NCBI RefSeq assembly: GCF_041146795.1
Contig: NC_135175.1
Location: 33,804,169-33,868,168, forward strand
Direction: 5' to 3'
Origin: Maylandia zebra
Lineage: Eukaryota; Chordata; Actinopteri; Cichliformes; Cichlidae
DNA: 64,000 bases
Position 1 is the first letter of the stretch. The number at the start of each line of letters is the position of its first letter. Below, in pieces: positions 56,459-64,000 of this stretch. The position numbers and the translations under genes are program-made. The notes under the pieces were generated by a model that was not told the DNA's origin, ran no database searches, and saw only the letters and a program-made list of their open reading frames with translations.

Positions 56459-57310
56459 CCTGACGGGGTTCATTTGAACACAGTGGGAGAAACAGGGGTC
56501 TGAACAAAAGTTCTTCTGGATGCTGCGTCAAACTTAAAAAGCTTGAGATCAGGCTTCACAGAATTCAGCTTGTGTTCCAAGTTTAGCAAGTTACACTTCA
56601 CTGGCTGTGTCCACAAACAGCATACAGAGCAAACATTACTCCCATCATCTGATCACAAGAAAAACAAAATGTCAGAACAGTTCACCTTCTGGGTCAAACT
56701 ATCAGACCTGTTACTGTTTATTTTAGGAGTCCCCAATCCCAGTCCACGAGGGCCAGTGTCCCTGCAGGTTTTAGATCTCACTCTGGGTCAACACACCTGA
56801 ATCACATGATTACTTCATTACCAGGCCTCTGGACAACGTCAAGACATGTTGAAGGGGATAATTTAACATTTTTAAATCATCTATGACGGATCAAGGACAC
56901 CTCTAAACCCTGCAGGGACACCGGCCCTCGTGGACTGGGATTGGGGACCCCGTGTTTATTTGGCTATTCATCGTGAGGTAATTATCAGTGTGAGTGCACT
57001 TCTGTTGTAACTCACATGAAATGTGTTTTAAATGGGCTCTATTGTCTTACAATATTGTGTGAGTCTGTTTTGCTCCACAAAGACACAACCCCTCCTGCAA
57101 TTTTTAATGTTACAGTAAGAAAAAAAAGGTAAATTGATAAATTTGTGTCATTTTGAAACAGGCAGTATGTGGAAAACTAAATATTTTCTTACCCATGTGT
57201 AAAGTTTTCAGTGGTCTGTGTTTTCTTACAGGATGTGAGTGTGTTTTGCTCCATGAAGAGACAAACCTACATTTTTTTATGTTGCAATAAAAATATTCTT
57301 ATTGTAAGTC
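56459..57310 (+). other. ZNF-D displaced 3' UTR with partial duplication
   Basis: Matches the region after ZNF-C (42.83-43.33 kb). The stretch around GAGTCTGTTTTGCTCC occurs twice, at about 57060 and 57233, so part of the 3' region was duplicated locally. It contains the MITE at 56724. Confidence 0.6.
56724..56953. mobile_element. 230-bp hAT-type MITE, perfect TSD
   Basis: The inverted ends read GGTCCCCAATCCCAGTCC in one orientation and GAGTCCCCAATCCCAGTCC in the other. Target duplication GTTTATTT lies at 56716-56723 and 56954-56961. ZNF-C at 43147-43154 is the empty site. Too small to encode protein. Confidence 0.93.
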
Positions 57311-57394
57311 ATATATATGTGTCATTTATGATAAAACTGACTTGCTGTCCCTTTGTTCCCGTGTACCTAAGTAATTGTGGGTAATATCTTGATG

Positions 57395-57790
57395 CATGCT
57401 CAATCATCCAGGTAAGGAAATCCCAGAAGTTGATTCTGTTCATCTGGACGTAACGTTTTCAGTGGGACAAACATTTCGTCACTCATCCCAGAGACTTCTT
57501 CAGTCTCAGCTGACTGCAGGTTTCTCCAATCTTATAAACACTACATTTGCATTGCAAAGAAAAGCGTCTGGACTTCTTTAAGTTAAGTCATCAGGGGGTC
57601 CTTTTGTCCTTCTGTGGGGGGTCACTCCCACTAGGTTTATATCTGGGACTCTCCACCATTTGACCTTAGAACTGAAGAAGCTTCTCGGATGAGAGGTGAA
57701 ACATCTTCAAGTAACTTAAAGAAGTCCAGACGCTTTTCTTTGCAAGCTCCTTTGACTACGATGACCTGGATGACTGAGAACCTTCACAGA
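57395..57790. repeat. Inverted-arm repeat (possible Penelope-like)
   Basis: Two arms of roughly 120 bp are inverted. The left arm contains, on the minus strand, CTGAAGAAGTCTCTGGGATG then AGTGACGAAATG. The right arm reads CTGAAGAAGCTTCTCGGATG then AGAGGTGAAAC. Outer ends share CCTGGATGA-T/C-TGAG. It is a dispersed fish repeat; family assignment is uncertain. Confidence 0.5.
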
Positions 57791-57919
57791 CACACTACAT
57801 TTGCATAATGAATGAACCCCCCAGCAGGCCTGAAGGTGCCTGGTTTGGGGGGGGGGGGATTTCCAGGACGAAGGACTCAAAACAATATCAGAGCCTTAGT
57901 CCAAACAATTAAAAAACCC

Positions 57920-58300
57920 GGTTGCACCTCCAGCAGCAGCGGCACACAGTCCAACAAGCCAAGTTCTTGTGGCCAACTTGGTTGGTGGCAAATCCAGCAA
58001 GACCATTCAGGCGGCCTCCCATGGGTCCAGTGGCACCAAAACAGTCTAGGCGGCCTGTGATGAGACCAGTGGCAGCAGCATTGCGGCTCAGGCAGCTTGC
58101 CCCGGGTCCAGTGACAATGGTGTTACAGATCAACCGGCCTGCCCTGGGTCCAGTGGCAGTGATGACATAATGGCTCCGGTGGCTCTCAACAGCTCCTTAG
58201 CTGTTGGCCTGGAAAGTGGCCAGTGATTATTGATCTTGGCTGATGGCTGGTGTTTCGCTGCTGGACTCGGAAGCAGCGGTGCAGTCGGTGCTGGATGAGG
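57920..58300. repeat. GC-rich repeat block, copy 2
   Basis: Counterpart of 44545-44860. The two copies share many phrases but differ by indels. It is followed directly by a 54-bp minisatellite here, but not in copy 1. Confidence 0.6.
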
Positions 58301-58335
58301 AAGCGGGTGTGCAGGTGTGGCAGGTATGGACAGCT

Positions 58336-58652
58336 CGCAGACCCCCGGTGCTCAAACCTCCGACTCAGGCAGAGTGGGACCATCCAGTGCGCAGATCCTC
58401 TGCGCTCAAACTTCCACCTCAGGTTGAGCGGGCACCTCTAGTGTGCAGACCCATGTAGCTCAAACCCCCAGATTGGGTTGAATGGCCCTCTCTGGCGCAC
58501 AGACCCTCGGCCCTTAAACCTCTAGTTTGGGCTAAGCAGCCCATCTGGCACGCAGACCCCCAGAGCTCAAACCTCCAGCTCTGGCTGAGCAGACCCCTCT
58601 GGCTCGCAGACCCTTGACCCTTAAACCTCCAGCTCAGGCTGAGCGCTAATGC
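58336..58652 (+). repeat. 54-bp minisatellite, about 6 units
   Basis: Units begin CGCAGACCC and contain CTCAAACCTCC, then TTGAGC- or CTGAGC-like bases. The spacing is 54, 54, 54, 53 and 54. Because 54 is 18 codons, the first units read as a Pro-rich repeat (LKPPTQAEW, LKLPPQVER, LKPPDWVEW) before a stop and a one-base loss. It may be decayed coding repeats. Confidence 0.8.
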
Positions 58653-58894
58653 TAAGCTCCATTCCCAATCTGGATAGTTATCATCTGGTTATGTCTGGGG
58701 ATTACAACCTGGTAATGGATTCTGTTTGGGATCGCTCTTCCCAATCTTTACTAAGACCTGTTATGTGACGGCTGTGTGCAGGCAGGAAAAGGACCCAAGG
58801 TGCAGACTCCGGAGACAGATGTGGCCCCTACTTACTGAGTGCTATTACAGACTGTAAATATGATCCAATCGTCATTTCTGATCATGCCCGGTTA

Positions 58895-59800
58895 CAGAGG
58901 TGGGTCAAGTATCCAAAAATTGTACTCAAGTAAGAGTAGCATTACTTTGAAATATTATTACTCACGTAAAAGTGAAAAGTAGTCTTCAAAAAAGTTACTC
59001 GAGTAAGAGTAAAGTACTTGGTGAAAAGACTACTCAAGTAGCGAGTAACTGTTTGAAATGTCCGATTTATTTTATAAATGCTATCAGACAAACAAAAATA
59101 AATAAATATACAAATTTTAGTATTTTCAAAAGGAATATATGTAAAAACATCAACAAAATAAAGCACAACAATTCTAATTTCCAGATTTTCACAACATTTT
59201 TCAAACAAGCTTTTTTCACCAATACCTGCAGTAAATAATATAAATATATAAACAGTGCAAACAATTTCCAGTGACAAGATTTGCTGTAAACTTTATATTC
59301 ATTTTTGCTCCAAATGGCACAGCAACCTCAGAGAAAACAGAACGAGACATCTTCCTCATGTACATACAAGCCAGCTCAGTTTACCATAAATTGTATGGGT
59401 GTGAATCTATTTCTGCATATTTAGCAAAAATGTGCCATTTCTTCACTCAGTGAGGTGATGGTTAAGCTTCAGCAGCAGTTTGCTCTCAAGGTTCTTTCTG
59501 TGAAGCTGTGACTGTTTAGCAGTGAACAGGAGTCCTGCATGATTGAGAAGTCCTTCACAAGCTCCTGATGCAGGAAGAGCTGTGTTGACTTTGATCGACA
59601 GCTTCTTGATGTGAGGAACGCCATGCAATGGATCCACACCTCCAGTGAATGGACATGAAAGGTACCGCTCCAGCCCTGCTTCTGGCTTTCCTGACCCCAT
59701 GGATCTATCATCTTAGTCGGTTAGGCTGCTGTTTGCGCTGGCATCATCCAGCTTTGTGTCTAGGTGATGTCTGATGAAGTTGAGACCTGTGGAAAGATGT
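58895..59800 (-). mobile_element. hAT element with transposase C-terminal relic
   Basis: The left end CAGAGGTGGGTCAAGTATCC is a common fish hAT terminus. On the minus strand 59700-59443 reads NTALPASGACEGLLNHAGLL then FTAKQSQLHRKNLESKLLLK, matching the hAT dimerisation region (LPASAxxERLFSxAG). Key residues are changed (ER to EG) and the N-terminal part is missing. No right end was found. Confidence 0.75.
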
Positions 59801-60445
59801 ATGGTTTTCAAAAGAATTGGGTCTCTTCATTATAGTGCTGTATACACTGCCAAGCTGCGGATGTTTGGCAAGAAGATTTGATCACACTGGAGATGTTTTT
59901 TTACTAACTCTTGTAGAAAAACAAAATCTTGTCGTTCATATCCCACACAAACAGTTTGCAGTGAATTCCAGATTAAGTTTAAAAAAAGAATGCGTGCAAG
60001 GCGAAGCAGTGCTAGCCAATAGATCCTCCTGTTGGGCTGTTACTCTGGGAAAAGACGAGAAAGACTGTGATGGAAGCGTGACTGGAGCTGCGATGTAGCC
60101 TATATAATATTTATATTGTACGAATGTGATAATTCTGTATATTGTAATAATGTGATATTATATTGTTAAAAAACATGAAAGGTATATTGTTAAACAATAT
60201 ACTTTTCACTTTTCTTTTGCCTGGGTGGCAGCTCTACGCTTCCGTATCCGAGGCTTTTCAATGTGGCCTCACAAAATTATCACGACTACAACAACCATGA
60301 AAAGAGTTGGATGGACATTGCTGCTCAATCACAGCTGCCTGGTCAATGTTTTTCATTAGTAATTTAGCAAAGTTGACAGTGGTGGTGTGTGTCTGTGTGA
60401 GTGAGTGAAAGACAGACAGAGGGAGAGCGAGAGACAGATTTTGTA
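59800..60445. other. Unassigned spacer
   Basis: A 93-codon plus-strand frame (59817-60098) has no recognisable domain. Nothing else is supported. Confidence 0.35.
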
Positions 60446-60560
60446 GGATAAGCATTAGAGCTGGGCGATAGAACAATAACGAAATGTATTGCGAAATAAC
60501 TTTTTCTCAATAGAAAAATTAAACTATTGCGATAGGCCTCATCTCTCTTGGACTCTTAAA
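60446..60560. repeat. Possible transposon terminus
   Basis: TAGAGCTGGGCGATAGAACA followed by AT-rich CGAAATG / ATTGCGA repeats resembles a hAT-like end. The partner end was not found. Confidence 0.4.
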
Positions 60561-61495
60561 AAAAAAAAAAGAACAGCCAATCCAAATTAAGTAGCGCAGA
60601 GAAGCGCTAATTCGTCATTTGGCTTTTGTCAGACTAAATTTTTAAAAGAACCAAGAGAGGCACTGAAAAGGATCTGCAACGGTGAGCTGTTTTGATTTGG
60701 GAGGATTTTCAAGCGGACCAACAGGGAAAGCCTGGCTTCCTTACTGCTGCAATTATTGGGTGCAGGTTCCTAGAAACTCAGTTTGGGTATTCTAGTGGGT
60801 GTTCTTCTTCGTCTAAAGGCGTAAATATGATGTGGGGAACATGAACAGAAGCAGTGACTGCAACACTGCATGGCAGGTTCTAATCCCTACAGCATGTTGT
60901 GTCACCAGAAAGCAAAACTTTTCCTGTGATTTCTGGTAGATTTGGTTTGTTTGTTTGTTGGTTTTAGTACCAGGCTGATTTTGCCAGATAGGTTAGGGTT
61001 GTTTTCTTTTTGTAAGAGAAACACAGGTTTATTTTTTATATATATTTAGACATGTCCTGAACAAGGCCTAATATGTTTTGTTTGTAACAGTGCACTTAGG
61101 GGAAAAAAAACTGCCAGGTATCATCCCTCTGGGGGTGATATTTTGTGTGTTGATGATTTAAAAGCAGGCCTGCAAGATCGGGAGTAAAAGTGTTATAAAA
61201 TACTTTAATTGAGAGCAAATATAAGGTGAGCTTCTCTAGATTACAATGGGCTTCCTAGTTCTGATGAGTTGACTCATGGGAGAGACCACGTGTCAAACGG
61301 AGGGATTCTAGGTTTAAACAATGTTTTCTATGTTTTCCATGAGTTTTTTCATGGTGTTTTTGTCCATGGCTTTTTACCGTGATTTGTGGGATTAACCGTT
61401 CATGTACAGGTATTAAACCTCTACAGGGGGTTAAGTCCATGTTCAGATAAGGTTTTGATGATCTATAAGTAAACTTCACTGAACTGAAAGGAAAA
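60560..61495. other. Unassigned spacer
   Basis: No gene, RNA or repeat end that I can support. Confidence 0.35.
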
Positions 61496-61499
61496 TGTG

Positions 61500-61650
61500 G
61501 TTTGAAGCCTCGCTTCTGTCAGTCTGCCCATGACTGTAGCTGCCTCCACCAGTGTGTGAATGTGAGAGTGAATGAATAGTGGCATTGTAAAGCGCTTTGA
61601 GGGTCTCGAAAAGTGCTATATAAATGCAATCCATTATTATTATTATTATG
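61500..61650 (+). repeat. 3' fragment of tRNA-derived SINE
   Basis: Shares GTGTGTGAATGTGAGAGTGA, GGCATTGTAAAGCGCTTTG and the TATATAAATGCAATCCATTA tail with the SINE at 27.7-27.9 kb. The tRNA-like head is missing. It ends in a short ATT repeat. Confidence 0.75.
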
Positions 61651-62340
61651 GTTGACGTGTTTTCTAAATGGTTAGAAGTTTTTCCTCCTAGTGAAGAGAT
61701 ACAGGTGCAGCAGCCAGAGTATTGCTGGAAGAAATCATCCAAAGGGTGGAATCTCCTGACTGAGTCTGCGTGCTGATCAGAAGTCTTCAGAGACCCAGCA
61801 AGAACAGGGACCATTCATAACAGAGCTGACAGCCCAGGCAGTGGTTAAGGTCAAAGGTCATGCGGTTTGGGGCCCTACTAGTCATCATGAGAAGATTCCA
61901 GAACCACAGCAATAACCATAAAGCTGCGTTGGAACGAGAGGGTGAGGGCTGAAAAGAGCCCCCTCCTCCAACAAGAGCGTGCTGAGCTCCAACTCAGCGA
62001 CTGCAGAGTGAGACTCTGTGCCACCCAAGAGGGATCAGCGAATGAATGCAGATCACATCTGCTTAAAACAGCCAATCAGTTTCCCTGGAAAGCTTAGTGT
62101 GTTTTCAAGTTACGGAGGTTGTTGTTGTGACGTTAATAATCATTTTATAAATTATATGCATTTACATGATTCTCCGAACATCACAAACTCTGTTAGAGTC
62201 CTGAGCATGAGTAAAAGTGATTGGAGTAATTATAGCATGCAAGTTTTACAGCAACTTGTGTGCATTTTGTAGGGTAGGTAGACTGATTATCTAGCATGTC
62301 AGTTCCTGATGCGTAAGTGCATTAGGCCCTCATTGTCTGA
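61650..62340. other. Unassigned spacer
   Basis: No recognisable gene or repeat. Confidence 0.35.
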
Positions 62341-62350
62341 GTAAACATAG

Positions 62351-62950
62351 TGTGGGATTATAATATGAGCTTATGACATGTTATACCCCTAATTAAAGAT
62401 TGTGAAATCATTATGTAGTTTTAGTTTGTAGTATTCTCCTGAATTAGAAGAAGGTGATAACTATTACAGTTATTAAACTGATTTGTATTACGTTAGACTG
62501 CTGATTCAGTGTGAATGAATGATATTGTTTATGATGCATTATACTGCTGAGTTATAAGAAACACGGTTTTCAGAGAGTCAGGACCTTGCTTTTTCTCATA
62601 GTGGAGGAGACAGAGAGCACATTCCACGGGAGACTACACCCCCACCGTTGTTGAAGGCAGACAAAATAGGGAGCCAAGGCCATAAGTCAGGCTCGCTAGG
62701 AGTTAGAAAGAATGTGAATGTTTAGGTTTTTATGACTAGGTGGGGGCCACTAGAGGCTATAAGAGTTTGAGTAACCCTCCACCAGTTTGAGATTTGCTGT
62801 GACCCTCTTCATGCATGTCTCCCCATCCGGATGGTTTGTGCTCATAAAGTGTTCAATTGTATTTAATAAAAGATTGTTGATTGAGCATTTGTACACCGAA
62901 TATTGTCCATCCTTCAGCCCAAAGATCGAAAGAATTGGGAGAATTTAACA
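62351..62950 (+). mobile_element. Solo LTR, same family as 49585-50150, 4-bp TSD
   Basis: It begins TGTGGGATTATAATATGAGC and ends AATTTAACA, flanked by ATAG at 62347-62350 and 62951-62954. It has an AATAAAAGATTG poly(A) region at about 62866 and a CTATAAGAG TATA-like box at about 62757. No adjoining gag or pol sequence. Confidence 0.82.
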
Positions 62951-62954
62951 ATAG

Positions 62955-64000
62955 TAACAACAGTTGTGAGTTCTTTTGACATGTGTACTCAATTTTGACA
63001 CATGTGACACCGTAAAGATTGGATTTTTGGTTTATCCCATTTCATTGAGGGATTTTGATCGGCCTCAAACATGCTGGAAGCACTAAAGAAGGAAGTCGTT
63101 CTTCCAGAGTTGTGGTTGTTTTGGTTTCCCCAATCACTGATGTGGGCACAGTAAAGATAATTGTAAATGCCTTGGAGAGGGTTCACACCTTTTAAACGGG
63201 CTGATGGCCCTACAATAGTAAAGAGTACAGTACGCTGCATAGACAGAGAGGAAAGATCTATAATTCTGTTGCAAAAAATCAATCCCTAATAACACTGGGG
63301 AAGAGGGTCTTTTACAGAAACAGTTAATAAATTGGGAGATTTAATGATAAAATAGGAAATATATCACACACCTAAAAACTTCCTTATCTTAACAACGGGT
63401 TCTTATGAGAGAGCAGCTTGATGTAACTAAGACATATAACCTGTCTATTTCATACATTCGAGAACAGTGGGAGAATGATTTGGGTGCTGTGGTGGCAGAT
63501 TTCTTTTCTCATGTATTTATCACATATTTAATCATATCACATTAGTTATGTAATATCACTTTCTCACTTTACTATAGTAAGAGCACTCCTGTCACTAGTT
63601 TACATGCATGTGGAAAGTTAACACAGTGAGGCCATTGTAATGGGAGACATTAAACAGATAGTGAGACTCCTTCTGCTTATCAGGGATGTAAATCCTTAGG
63701 TGACAGCCAAGCAGAAAACAAGGTCATAATTCTCTCTGTGAGGGAGGAGTTATAGCCCCCTGTGAGAGGGGCCAACATGTGAGGTTGTGGAATGTTCATT
63801 GTCTGTGTGGGCGGTGGCCACAATCCGGAGGTGGTCCCGGTGTTTCACTGGGATGCTCTCTCCACATCGCAATGTGTTTATTAAACCCACTTCAAATCAA
63901 GCTCGCTGGGTGTGTTGCAGGTTATTGTTAAATTTTCCACGACAGTGCCCAGCTGTCTGACAAAGAGTGAGATATGGCTCTTACCAGGGTCCATTCGTCT
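62955..64000. other. Unassigned; LTR-like end region
   Basis: Around 63640-63690 GAGACATTAAACAGATAGTG resembles a phrase inside both duplication copies (37.63 and 52.61 kb). The stretch 63860-63960 (GTGTTTATTAAACCCACTTC) could be the R-U5 side of another LTR, but no paired end is within the window. Confidence 0.35.

Overview
The window looks like teleost fish DNA, and a cichlid-like genome is the best guess. It has multi-exon C2H2 zinc-finger genes with fish-type short N-terminal exons, and it is packed with fish-style repeats: jockey/L2-group, Rex1-like and L1/Tx1-like LINEs, many hAT transposons with 8-bp target duplications, Tc1-like elements and solo LTRs. No rRNA genes, free-standing tRNA genes, CRISPR arrays or bacterial features are visible. 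The organism is an inference; no diagnostic single-copy gene is present.

Host genes: there are four C2H2 zinc-finger (ZNF) genes and one relic. Two paralogues are on the minus strand. ZNF-A has coding exons 7506-7489, 6193-4673 and 1159-581 (about 705 aa, 23 fingers). ZNF-B has exons 29813-29796, 26712-25948 and 25143-24448 (about 492 aa, 14 fingers). They share exon phases, a six-residue first coding exon and a finger array split over two exons. A decayed third array lies at 22.8-23.3 kb. Two plus-strand paralogues, ZNF-C (exon 1 near 35.67 kb, array 41124-42649, 16 fingers) and ZNF-D (51.65 kb, array 53298-54589, 13 fingers), sit in a recent segmental duplication that also carries a broken L1/Tx1-like LINE just upstream of each promoter region. 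All four are predicted nuclear, sequence-specific DNA-binding proteins. None has a recognisable KRAB, BTB or SCAN domain.

Layout: 0-13 kb holds ZNF-A with an L2 and two hAT elements in its introns, plus a nearly full-length but broken LINE in its upstream region. 11.6-19.8 kb is a transposon graveyard (THAP-domain relic, two BED-finger hAT elements with perfect target duplications, an RNase-H-type LINE tail, an inverted LTR). 20-24 kb has a truncated LINE and the ZNF relic. 24.4-32.1 kb holds ZNF-B, with a SINE-interrupted LINE in its intron and a long AGAT microsatellite beyond its candidate promoter. 33-43.4 kb is segmental-duplication copy 1 (L1 + ZNF-C), 43.4-48.6 kb is repeats (nested Rex1-like LINE), 49-57.3 kb is copy 2 (L1 + ZNF-D) and 57.3-64 kb is repeats and LTRs.

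The most informative observations come from comparing paralogues. Empty and filled sites date several insertions. One hAT element sits in the last codons of ZNF-D and supplies its stop codon. ZNF-C has lost its last fingers through a nonsense change. ZNF-A has gained six fingers through an apparently identical 504-bp tandem duplication. The picture fits fast-evolving ZNF genes in a transposon-rich cluster; a transposon-silencing role is a hypothesis the sequence does not prove.
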